Positions 1 to 5,527 are shown, numbered from the stretch's first letter. The stretch is 5,615 nucleotides of DNA from an uncultured Bacilli bacterium (GCA_948629335.1 CAPHZB010000077.1:1-5615), one strand, 5' to 3'. The notes: a model not told the origin generated them from the letters alone. Translations and numbers: made by a program.

Positions 1-1
1 G

Positions 2-283
2 AGGGAAGCGATGCAGGAATTAGAGCGAATTAGTCAAGATGAAAAAATCATAGGACTATATGATGCTGAGAAAGTGGATAAGAAAATTAGGAATACGCAA
101 ATAAAAGGAGCTAGGATGGAAGGAAAACTAGAGGGAATCGAGGAAGGAATGGTAAAAGGAGAAGCAAAAGGCAAGCTAGAGAGCCAAATAGAAATAGCTA
201 AACAAATGTTACAGGACAATATGAATATTTTAGATATCGCAAAATACACGAAACTATCTATTGATGAAATCCAAAAACTATAA
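2..283 (+). CDS. C-terminal part of an Rpn-like PD-(D/E)XK nuclease/transposase-family protein (5' end outside window)
   Basis: Only the tail is present. The frame is open to the left edge (codons from position 2), so the ATG at 11 is probably internal, although GAGGG just before it could pass for a ribosome-binding site. The visible part begins REAMQELERISQDEK and continues with IIGLYDAEKV; this layout (an LSxDE-like motif, then a YxAxEK-like motif) is typical of the region after the nuclease core in Rpn / 'PD-(D/E)XK nuclease family transposase' proteins. It then runs through a charged, Gly/Glu/Lys-rich helix (EGKLEGIEEGMVKGEAKG) and ends in a small helical module (IAKYTKLSIDEIQKL) that is the usual C-terminus of this family. 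Rpn proteins are DNA endonucleases linked to recombination or phage defence and are often multicopy. The catalytic domain is not in the window, so its integrity cannot be judged. Family assignment rests on tail motifs only. It ends with TAA and is convergent with the minus-strand genes. Confidence 0.7.
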   Translation, partial: REAMQELERISQDEKIIGLYDAEKVDKKIRNTQIKGARMEGKLEGIEEGMVKGEAKGKLESQIEIAKQMLQDNMNILDIAKYTKLSIDEIQKL

Positions 284-341
284 ATACTTATACATTTTTT
301 TACCCTTGGTGTTGTTTATAAGTAAAATAATTTTATTATCT

Positions 342-353
342 GTTATGCATAAC
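342..353. repeat. perfect 12-bp palindrome
   Basis: GTTATGCATAAC reads the same on both strands. It lies in the 114-bp gap between the Rpn-like tail and the converging minus-strand locus, 25 bases before the terminator hairpin. There is no loop and no T-run directly after it, so it is not itself a terminator. It could be a dimeric-protein binding site or chance in AT-rich DNA. I see nothing else in 284-371 apart from AT-rich sequence. Confidence 0.4.
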
Positions 354-371
354 CATATTGCAAAAAATATT

Positions 372-406
372 AAAAAATTCTAGTAGAAACACTAGAACTA
401 TTTTTT
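372..406. terminator. bidirectional Rho-independent terminator
   Basis: A perfect 7-bp stem, TTCTAGT (378-384) with ACTAGAA (391-397), encloses a 6-base loop. On the plus strand it is followed, after CTA, by six Ts (401-406). On the minus strand the six As at 372-377 become a U-run directly after the stem. The A-run and T-run can also pair to lengthen the stem. It therefore serves both the Rpn-like gene from the left and the minus-strand locus, whose final TAG (398-400) abuts the stem. Confidence 0.8.
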
Positions 407-655
407 GTTATATCTTTCATTAAATTTTTCAATTTGACTTTTTCGTTTTATTTTACTATTTCTTTCCAAAATAGGAGATATGATATCTGTAATAGGAATA
501 TTATCTGTATTTTTTTTAGGATACACAGTAATAATTTGATTTGTGTCATCAAAGGTTATGACTTGTGAGAAAGGAGTGTAGTCTCCATCGATATAGCCCA
601 AATTCGAAGATTTAAAACAATACTTATTAGAAAAATAAAGCGTATTAAAATGATT
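398..655 (-). pseudogene. in-frame downstream fragment, probable detached C-terminal domain of the 656-1243 gene
   Basis: This is an 85-codon open stretch on the minus strand, directly after the TAA at 656-658 and in exactly the same frame as the gene at 656-1243. It has no ATG or GTG near its beginning. The only usable start, TTG at 601, has no Shine-Dalgarno sequence upstream, unlike every other gene here. The translated sequence looks like a folded domain: a Tyr/Phe-rich strand (YFSNKYCFKSSN), GYIDGDYTPF, then ITFDDTNQIITVYP, and a basic tail (KIKRKSQIEKFNERYNKK). It ends with TAG against the bidirectional terminator, as the true end of a transcription unit would. From memory only, similar 'IIT-YP' C-terminal modules follow helical repeats in some Bacillota proteins. 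The best reading is the remainder of a longer gene cut off by a nonsense codon. A stand-alone small protein from TTG (67 residues) is the alternative. Confidence 0.55.
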
Positions 656-1243
656 TTAATTTGGAAGTTCTTTTTGTATTTGTTCTAAAAAATCGGCTAA
701 ATGGATAGAGTTTGCAAACCATTCATTCTGGTTTTCTACACTTTTTATATGTTTTTGTATGTGGTTAGCTGCTCTTTCAATGTCATAATTTATGATTTGT
801 TGAAATAAATAAGTGCTTGTTTGGTATTCATGACTCTTTAGTAAACCTAGTTTAAAACGTAAATAAAAATTTAGATTTACTTGGTAAAAGCCTGCAATTG
901 GTGTTTGTGGCAGATTCTTTATTTCGTTAAAGATTGTATAACAATCTTCGAATCTATGCATGTAGGAATACCATTTTAACTGTAAATGTTTAAAGGCCAA
1001 TTGCTCTTTTTCACTTGTATGTTTTGTATATAATGCGTCTTCTATGTAAGGTCTAATTTTTTCTAGTTCATTTAATTTTATACATAGACGCATGTATTCA
1101 TTGATAGCACGTACATCATATGGAAAATCACTTAAGTAATATTCAAATTCCTTTAGTAAAGTAGCATAGGAATTGTCCCATTGATGATAAAGTATTTTAT
1201 CAAATCTCTCTTTATCATAGTATTTTTTTGTTGCATGTTTCAT
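656..1243 (-). CDS. helical-repeat (TPR-like) protein of unknown function, apparently truncated by a stop codon
   Basis: A 195-residue protein rich in Tyr, Leu and charged residues, with no signal peptide or membrane segment, so probably cytoplasmic. It reads as consecutive helix pairs, for example ATLLKEFEYYLSDFPYD then RAINEYMRLCIKLNELEKI, and later blocks around LQLKWYSYMHRFEDCYTIF and TYLFQQIINYDIERAANHI; the 'large-small-aromatic' spacing suggests TPR-type solenoid repeats. I do not recognise a named family. The ATG at 1243 is chosen because GGTGAT lies 4 bases upstream; a GTG at 1252 sits inside that Shine-Dalgarno and is rejected. The ORF ends ...QKELPN at TAA (656-658), but the same frame stays open for 85 more codons and then meets a terminator, so the family's full length is probably about 280 residues. 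It lies 47 bases downstream of the CBS-domain gene on the same strand and has its own candidate promoter. Function is unknown; repeat proteins of this kind usually mediate protein-protein contacts. Confidence 0.75.
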   Translation of the reverse strand: MKHATKKYYDKERFDKILYHQWDNSYATLLKEFEYYLSDFPYDVRAINEYMRLCIKLNELEKIRPYIEDALYTKHTSEKEQLAFKHLQLKWYSYMHRFEDCYTIFNEIKNLPQTPIAGFYQVNLNFYLRFKLGLLKSHEYQTSTYLFQQIINYDIERAANHIQKHIKSVENQNEWFANSIHLADFLEQIQKELPN

Positions 1244-1247
1244 TAAA

Positions 1248-1253
1248 ATCACC
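1248..1253 (-). promoter_or_regulatory. ribosome-binding site deciding the start of the 656-1243 gene
   Basis: GGTGAT on the minus strand, 4 bases before ATG at 1243. It has the same hexamer and spacing as the other leading starts here, and the alternative GTG start lies within it. Confidence 0.75.
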
Positions 1254-1260
1254 GCTATTT

Positions 1261-1289
1261 ATTTTAACAGGAGAGAATAAGGATTGCAA
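1261..1289 (-). promoter_or_regulatory. candidate SigA promoter for the helical-repeat gene
   Basis: Minus strand: TTGCAA (1289-1284), a 17-base spacer, then TAAAAT (1266-1261), preceded by TG one base upstream (extended -10). It matches 4/6 and 5/6 consensus positions at ideal spacing and sits between the CBS stop and the repeat-protein start. The transcript would begin near 1254, giving a very short leader that starts at or just before the ribosome-binding site. Confidence 0.5.
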
Positions 1290-1290
1290 G

Positions 1291-1746
1291 CTATAAATAA
1301 AATTCATCGATTTCTGTTTTATATGTATCAGTGTTTCTATTTATTGTAAAAATTTCTCGTAATGTTTTTAGAATTTCTTCAAAAAAATCAGTATTATTAA
1401 TAATATCAGATAAAGAAATAATTCCAATGACTCTTTTTTTATCTGTTATCAAAATACGTTTAATTTTTTCTTTTCGCATAATTTGTAAGACATCTAACAC
1501 ATCTTTCTTCTTATCACATGAGATAATGTGTTTATGCATATAATCTTTTATTTGTGTATCTAAATTGGTTGTATTTTTAAATACAGTGGTGGCTATATCA
1601 CGATCTGTAATCACGCCAACAATTTTATTTTTTCTAGTAATAGGTAAAAAACCGATATCATAATCTAGCATTTTAGATGCGACTTCTTTTATACTACTTT
1701 CTTCATCAATAGAAATAATATCTTTACTCATAATTGTCTCTAACAT
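1291..1746 (-). CDS. tandem CBS-domain protein
   Basis: A 151-residue stand-alone CBS-pair (Bateman) protein. CBS 1 spans about residues 4-55: the opening IMSKDIISIDEESSIKEVA, the core GFLPIT, and the diagnostic GVITDRDI at 44-51. CBS 2 spans about 69-115: YMHKHIISCD, then the RILITD core (97-102) and GIISLSDI at 108-115. CBS pairs bind adenosine nucleotides such as AMP, ATP, SAM or c-di-AMP and act as energy or second-messenger sensors; which ligand applies here cannot be read from the sequence. A C-terminal helix and charged tail (116-151) follow with no effector domain, so it probably acts in trans. The start at 1746 is preferred because GGTGAT lies 3 bases upstream; the longer frame from 1842 would run into yunB. 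It is divergent from yunB across 65 bases and may be co-transcribed with the downstream repeat protein. It ends with TAG. Confidence 0.9.
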   Translation of the reverse strand: MLETIMSKDIISIDEESSIKEVASKMLDYDIGFLPITRKNKIVGVITDRDIATTVFKNTTNLDTQIKDYMHKHIISCDKKKDVLDVLQIMRKEKIKRILITDKKRVIGIISLSDIINNTDFFEEILKTLREIFTINRNTDTYKTEIDEFYL

Positions 1747-1749
1747 AAA

Positions 1750-1755
1750 ATCACC
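1750..1755 (-). promoter_or_regulatory. ribosome-binding site deciding the CBS-protein start
   Basis: GGTGAT on the minus strand, 3 bases before ATG at 1746. It supports the 151-residue product over a 183-residue reading that would overlap the yunB coding region. Confidence 0.75.
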
Positions 1756-1765
1756 ATTCTTATTA

Positions 1766-1783
1766 TTAGATAAATTAGATAAG
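1766..1783. repeat. tandem 9-bp direct repeat in the divergent promoter region
   Basis: TTAGATAAA is followed at once by TTAGATAAG, 8 of 9 bases identical. It lies midway between the divergent CBS and yunB starts. The spacing is close to one helical turn, so it could be a regulator site acting on either gene, but no protein is implicated. No strong SigA promoter for the CBS gene is evident here; TCTAAT on the minus strand (1770-1765) is a possible -10 without a good -35. Confidence 0.45.
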
Positions 1784-1796
1784 TTATACATATAGT
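1768..1796 (+). promoter_or_regulatory. weak candidate SigE (mother-cell sporulation) promoter for yunB
   Basis: CATATAGT (1789-1796) resembles the SigE -10 consensus CATACAnT, and an ATA core (AGATAAA, 1768-1774) lies 14 bases upstream, the usual SigE spacing. yunB belongs to the SigE regulon in Bacillus subtilis, which makes a SigE site plausible. Against it, the -35 match is poor and transcription would start near 1803, leaving about 9 bases of leader. Confidence 0.3.
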
Positions 1797-1802
1797 TAAA
1801 TA

Positions 1803-1808
1803 GGTGAT
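1803..1808 (+). promoter_or_regulatory. yunB ribosome-binding site
   Basis: GGTGAT (within AGGTGAT), 3 bases before ATG at 1812. It is the same cassette as at the other leading starts in the window. Confidence 0.7.
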
Positions 1809-1811
1809 ACA

Positions 1812-2546
1812 ATGCGAAGAAGATTTCATAGAAAGAAAACACTTTTTAAAAAAACAAAATGGAATCTTTTTTTTCTGACTCTTTTTCTTTTAGGTATTGC
1901 TGTTTTTTTATCATTTAAAATTATCAATACAAAAGTAACACCTGTTTTACTTACTTATGCAGAAAGTAGAGCTACTAAAATAGCAACCCTTTTAATTACA
2001 CAAGCAGTAAATGATAAAGTTCTTAATACAATGGATGTAGAGGATATCATTGTAACATCAAAAGATGAAAATGGCTTTGTAAGAGAAGTAGATGTAAATC
2101 CCATTAGTGTAAATAAACTTTTAAATATGATTACGAACTATGTACAAGAATATTTAGAAAAGGTAGAAGAAGGAAATATTGATAGTTTAGGTGTATCAGA
2201 TACTATTTTTAGCAATTATGATTTGCATAAATTAAAACAAGGAATTATTTATGAAATTCCAAGTGGGGTCCTTTTTAAAAATGCATTATTATCCAATTTA
2301 GGTCCTAAAATCCCTGTTCGCATCAATTTAGTAGGAGATGTTTCTTCCGATATTCAAACGAAGGTGTCCAATTATGGTATTAATAATGTATTTTTAGAAG
2401 TCATTGTATATGTTAAGGTATCTATGCAAGTCCTTCTTCCTTTTGCCTCTAAAACAGTAGAAGCCACCACGAATATTCCAATTGTAATGAAAATTATTGA
2501 GGGAAATGTACCTAATTTTTATAATCCAAGTCTCTTGACAGGATAG
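1812..2546 (+). CDS. yunB: sporulation protein YunB
   Basis: A 244-residue protein, close to the usual YunB length (about 250). A very basic N-terminus (RRRFHRKK..) precedes one membrane segment at about 17-35, so the bulk should face outside the cytoplasm (in a sporulating cell, probably the mother-cell/forespore intermembrane space; inference). Next comes the family's conserved helix (LLTYAESRATKIATLLITQAV), then a DExGFV-like strand and NPISVNKLLNMIT. The C-terminal half is diagnostic: IPSGVLFKNALLSNLGPKI, VRINLVGDVSSDIQT, YGINNVFLEVIVYV, LPFASKTVEATTNIPIV and a final IIEGNVPNFY. YunB is a mother-cell (SigE-controlled) sporulation factor in B. subtilis whose loss lowers sporulation; its biochemical role is unknown. 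All conserved blocks are present, with no frameshift, so it appears functional. It is divergent from the CBS gene; the gap downstream contains a terminator-like structure and a new promoter, so it is probably monocistronic. It ends with TAG. Confidence 0.92.
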   Translation: MRRRFHRKKTLFKKTKWNLFFLTLFLLGIAVFLSFKIINTKVTPVLLTYAESRATKIATLLITQAVNDKVLNTMDVEDIIVTSKDENGFVREVDVNPISVNKLLNMITNYVQEYLEKVEEGNIDSLGVSDTIFSNYDLHKLKQGIIYEIPSGVLFKNALLSNLGPKIPVRINLVGDVSSDIQTKVSNYGINNVFLEVIVYVKVSMQVLLPFASKTVEATTNIPIVMKIIEGNVPNFYNPSLLTG

Positions 2547-2648
2547 AAGCAAATCTGTATTTAATTTGTTGGTTTTAACTTAGCTTTTGTAGTAGTTTCC
2601 TAGAAGAAAATGTATATTACTTATATCATTTAAAGGAAAAACAAAAGC

Positions 2649-2718
2649 GGCGCCTTACATAAATGGAGAGAATGTTGGAAGAGAAACTTCAACTTGTAGA
2701 CACAGGGTACCTTTTTTT
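2649..2718 (+). terminator. structured intergenic element ending in a T-run, possible terminator or attenuator after yunB
   Basis: The region after yunB (2547-2772) holds no convincing gene. Within it, GGCGCCTT (2649-2656) can pair with AGGGTACC (2704-2711) as an imperfect 8-bp helix (one C-A mismatch and two G-U pairs), and seven Ts follow directly (2712-2718). Inside lies a second hairpin, GTTGGAAG / CTTCAAC (2674-2693), with a 5-base loop and one bulged G. An alternative inner helix, TACA (2656-2659) with TGTA (2695-2698), is also possible. This could simply terminate yunB transcripts; the long branched shape also allows a regulatory RNA. I do not recognise a known riboswitch class. Positions 2547-2648 show only AT-rich sequence. 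Confidence 0.35.
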
Positions 2719-2728
2719 AAATAAAAAT

Positions 2729-2757
2729 TTGAATTTTTCCTACTTGCGTGATATACT
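2729..2757 (+). promoter_or_regulatory. SigA promoter of the LtaS-like operon
   Basis: TTGAAT (2729-2734), a 17-base spacer and TATACT (2752-2757), with TGA forming an extended -10. Transcription would start near 2764, about 18 bases before the TTG start. It lies just downstream of the terminator-like T-run, implying expression independent of yunB. Confidence 0.7.
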
Positions 2758-2771
2758 ATAGGTAATTACGA

Positions 2772-2777
2772 GGTGAT
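2772..2777 (+). promoter_or_regulatory. ribosome-binding site deciding the TTG start of the LtaS-like gene
   Basis: GGTGAT (within GAGGTGAT), 4 bases before TTG at 2782. An in-frame GTG at 2773 falls inside this site and would have no Shine-Dalgarno of its own, so TTG is chosen. Confidence 0.7.
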
Positions 2778-2781
2778 TTAT

Positions 2782-4842
2782 TTGGAAACAAAAAAACAGA
2801 AACCTTCTAGAAGTATTTTTAGGAAGATAAAAAATGTTTCAATTTCTTTTTTTTGTGATTTAGGAAGATATGCGAAAACGAATGTTCTATTTTTAACATT
2901 CGTACTTACTTCTTTAATAAATGCAATATTGCTTAGAGCAGTCACTGTTAAAAATATTTTTGATATTAGCCCTATTTTAGCAGATACTGCTGTCATTTTA
3001 CTGGTGGGTAGTATTGGATATATATTGAAACCAAAAAATCAGTTCAAATATTTTCTAGTATTTTCTATCATTTTTACACTCATTTGTGTTGTGAATTCGG
3101 TTTACTATAATAACTATGTTTCTTTTGCGTCCTTTTCGCTTTTAAAAAGTTCAACCCAGTTATTAGGTGTTACGGATGCAGTTGTTGAAAACGTTATGGA
3201 AACAAAGGATTTTATGTTTCTATTTCAAATTGTCGTTTTAATTTTTGTGCACTGTTATTTAAAGAAAAAAGGGTATTATAATAAAGTAGCTGAAGTGGAA
3301 GTTGGAAAAGAACGACTATTAAATACGGTTGTTATGGGCTTAATTATTCTGGGATTTTTTATTTCTACGCTTACATCAACTGATATAGGAAGATTAAATA
3401 AGCAGTGGAATCCAAATTTAATTATGATGAAATTTGGTGCATATACTTATCAGTTTAACGATTTATTTGCCACTTTAAAATCAGAAATTAATCCCTTATT
3501 TGGATATGATGAAGCTGCAAAAGCATTCCGTGAATTTTATAGTGTTGAAAAAGAAAGAGAAACGAACGAATATACTGATATTTTTAAAGGAAAAAATGTT
3601 TTAGTGATTCATGCAGAAAGTATTCAAAACTTTTTACTGGAAACTTCATTTAATGGGGAATATGTAACACCGAATCTGCGCAAACTAGCAAGTGAAGGCC
3701 TATATTTTTCAAACTTTTACGCAGAAGAAAGTGTAGGAACATCAAGTGATTCTGAATTTACTTATTCGACATCTCTCTTACCTGCAAGTCGTGGAACTGT
3801 ATTTGTTAATTATTTTGATAGGAATTACCCATCCATTCAAAAACTATTAAAAGAAAAAGATTACTATGTTTTTAGTATGCATGGAAATAATTGTACTTTT
3901 TGGAATAGAAATGCAGCTCATATGAGTTTAGGATATGATAAATTTTATTGTCATAAGGAAAGTTATAACTTAGATGAAAAGGTAGGATTAGGTCTTTCTG
4001 ATAAGTCCTTCTTTAGACAATCGACAGAAATTATTAAACAAATTAAAGAGGAACATTCAAAATTTTATGGAACATTAATTATGTTATCTAATCATACCCC
4101 CTTTAATGATGATGGGAAAGCGTATAGTGATTTTGATGTAAGTGCGAAATATACAGTTGTAAATGAAGATGGAACAGAAGAGGATAAAGTAGCACCATAT
4201 TTAGAAGGAACAAAGATAGGGTATTATTTTAAATCAGCACATTATGCAGATGAAGCTTTAGGAGAATTTATTGAGTCACTAGATGAGGCAGGAATTTTAG
4301 ATAATACAGTACTTGTTATTTATGGGGATCATGATGCAAAACTAAAGAAGTCAGAATATAATAAATTTTATAATTATAATCCAGAAACCGATTCTTTACT
4401 TGACGAGGCTGATCCAAATTATGTAAAAGTAGATTATTATCAATATGAATTAAATCGAAGTGTACCTTTTATTATTTGGACAAAAGATAAAAAATATCAA
4501 AAGACAGTTGATGAAGTTATGGGAATGATTGATGTTCTTCCAACTCTTGGAAATATGTTAGGTATTTATAACAAATATGCTCTTGGAACAGATATCTTTT
4601 CTTTAAAAGAGGGAGAACAGAACGTTGTTGTTTTCCCTGATGGGAACTGGCTTACAAATACCATGTATTATAGTAGAAGTAAGGAAGAAGTAAAATTATT
4701 AAATGCAGAAGAAACTGTGAGTACAGAACTTGTTGAAAAAAATAAAGCATATGCAGAACAATTAATATCAATATCAGATTCTATAATTGTTCATGATTTG
4801 ATTAAAAAAATAGGAAAAGAAAACGAGAATAAAGGGGAATAA
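2782..4842 (+). CDS. lipoteichoic acid synthase-family (LtaS-like) phosphoglycerol transferase
   Basis: A 686-residue membrane enzyme of the sulfatase/alkaline-phosphatase superfamily. Its expected role is moving phosphoglycerol units from phosphatidylglycerol onto a lipid-anchored or envelope polymer outside the membrane. Five membrane segments (about 34-54, 63-82, 88-109, 144-160, 180-200) precede an extracytoplasmic catalytic domain from about 270, the LtaS architecture. Active-site motifs line up with Staphylococcus aureus LtaS: E279 in HAES (LtaS E255), the SVGTSSDSEF loop at 317-326 (LtaS T300), H367, W374 and R376 in MHGNNCTFWNRN (LtaS H347, W354, R356, identical spacing), H438 in SNHTPF (H416), and D516-H517 in YGDH (D475-H476). 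Unusually, a gap-free alignment of the loop (GTSSDSEF against GKTSDAEF) puts S321 at the Thr nucleophile, with T320 beside it. At about 650 residues LtaS is slightly shorter. TTG start; two bases separate its stop from the next gene, so they form an operon. The exact polymer and paralogue type cannot be told. Confidence 0.9.
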   Translation: METKKQKPSRSIFRKIKNVSISFFCDLGRYAKTNVLFLTFVLTSLINAILLRAVTVKNIFDISPILADTAVILLVGSIGYILKPKNQFKYFLVFSIIFTLICVVNSVYYNNYVSFASFSLLKSSTQLLGVTDAVVENVMETKDFMFLFQIVVLIFVHCYLKKKGYYNKVAEVEVGKERLLNTVVMGLIILGFFISTLTSTDIGRLNKQWNPNLIMMKFGAYTYQFNDLFATLKSEINPLFGYDEAAKAFREFYSVEKERETNEYTDIFKGKNVLVIHAESIQNFLLETSFNGEYVTPNLRKLASEGLYFSNFYAEESVGTSSDSEFTYSTSLLPASRGTVFVNYFDRNYPSIQKLLKEKDYYVFSMHGNNCTFWNRNAAHMSLGYDKFYCHKESYNLDEKVGLGLSDKSFFRQSTEIIKQIKEEHSKFYGTLIMLSNHTPFNDDGKAYSDFDVSAKYTVVNEDGTEEDKVAPYLEGTKIGYYFKSAHYADEALGEFIESLDEAGILDNTVLVIYGDHDAKLKKSEYNKFYNYNPETDSLLDEADPNYVKVDYYQYELNRSVPFIIWTKDKKYQKTVDEVMGMIDVLPTLGNMLGIYNKYALGTDIFSLKEGEQNVVVFPDGNWLTNTMYYSRSKEEVKLLNAEETVSTELVEKNKAYAEQLISISDSIIVHDLIKKIGKENENKGE

Positions 4843-4844
4843 GA

Positions 4845-5477
4845 ATGACAAAGAAAAAACGTAGGATAAGAACAGGTCCAATTGTTTGCTTATTTATGAT
4901 TTTCATTTTTGGAATTTTAATTTATTGTATTTTTGAACTTTTATCTAGTCTTAAAAAGGAACCACCTGAGGAGATAAAAATTGTAAATCAAATTGAATCA
5001 TACAACTATAATTTAGATGAGAATGATCCTGCTTATGTATCAGAATTATTTAAAGAATTAAAAGAGGAGTTGGAGAAGGAACCAAAAGATGAAGAGAAAT
5101 ATGCTTCCTTGCTGTCACAAATCTTTTTAGCTGATTTCTTTACTTTAAATAGCGCTACAAATAAAAATGATATTGGTGGTACACAATTTGTCTTATCTTC
5201 TTATAAAGATTCTTTTATAAAAAAGGCAAAGGATACTGTATATCGTTATGTAGAGAATAATATATATGGGAAACGGGAACAGGAATTACCTATTGTGAGC
5301 AAAGTTGATGTGAAGAAGATTGAAAAAAAAGCATATACAACAGATAAAATTACAGATGCGAATGCTTATTATGTGAATTGTGAGATTCATTATAAAGAGG
5401 AATTGGAGTACCAAGTATATGCTAATTTAATACTGATACATAATGAAAATAAATTAGAAATAGCTGTTATGAAGTAG
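4845..5477 (+). CDS. single-pass membrane protein of unknown function, co-transcribed with the LtaS-like enzyme
   Basis: A 210-residue protein with a strongly basic N-terminus (KKKRRIR) and one membrane segment at about 11-33, so residues from about 35 onward should lie outside the membrane. After an acidic Pro/Glu linker comes a mainly helical region (VSELFKELKEELEKEP, 65-80). A motif-like core follows, LSQIFLADFFTLNS at 90-103 and NKNDIGGTQF at 106-115, then a helix (FIKKAKDTVYRYVENNIY). The C-terminal part (about 145-210) alternates strands (YYVNCEIHYKEELEYQVYANLILI), like a small beta-rich domain. There is no lipobox or catalytic signature and I cannot name the family. AAAGGGG lies 7 bases before ATG and overlaps the end of the LtaS-like gene, 2 bases between stop and start: tight translational coupling. 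A role as accessory or partner of the LtaS-like enzyme is inference from this linkage. It ends with TAG and terminators follow. Confidence 0.8.
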   Translation: MTKKKRRIRTGPIVCLFMIFIFGILIYCIFELLSSLKKEPPEEIKIVNQIESYNYNLDENDPAYVSELFKELKEELEKEPKDEEKYASLLSQIFLADFFTLNSATNKNDIGGTQFVLSSYKDSFIKKAKDTVYRYVENNIYGKREQELPIVSKVDVKKIEKKAYTTDKITDANAYYVNCEIHYKEELEYQVYANLILIHNENKLEIAVMK

Positions 5478-5504
5478 ACGAGAATAACATAAAGGGTGGA
5501 ATTA

Positions 5505-5517
5505 CCCCTCCCCCCCC
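5505..5517. repeat. C-rich tract (CCCC T CCCCCCCC)
   Basis: Four Cs, one T and eight Cs in otherwise AT-rich DNA, 27 bases after the last stop codon. A weak GGGT/ACCC hairpin (5494-5497 with 5504-5507) overlaps its left edge. It is outside any gene. It may be slippage-prone or a sequencing-length uncertainty; on the minus strand it is a G-run with limited quadruplex potential. Confidence 0.6.
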
Positions 5518-5527
5518 ATTTATGAAG

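Noticed and set aside
34..249. Minus-strand ORF opposite the Rpn-like tail
   Set aside because: It is the mirror of a Glu/Lys-rich coding strand, with no ribosome-binding site or recognisable protein.
1331..1543. Plus-strand ORF inside the CBS gene
   Set aside because: It is antisense to a clear CBS-domain gene, with no start signal or family likeness.
1291..1842. Longer 183-residue reading of the CBS protein
   Set aside because: The extra 32 residues overlap the yunB start and have no conserved CBS sequence; ATG at 1746 has a clear GGTGAT 3 bases upstream.
2663..2761. Small ORF of 32 codons (starts MERMLEEKLQLVDTGYLF)
   Set aside because: No ribosome-binding site, it overlaps the terminator-like structure and the SigA promoter, and an open frame of this length is expected by chance.
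2547..2772. Known riboswitch (T-box, c-di-GMP, c-di-AMP, preQ1, fluoride)
   Set aside because: None of the conserved motifs of these classes could be found, and the SigA promoter lies downstream of the structured part, so it would not be in that promoter's leader.
2773..2781. GTG start for the LtaS-like gene
   Set aside because: The GTG lies inside the Shine-Dalgarno GAGGTGAT that serves TTG at 2782.
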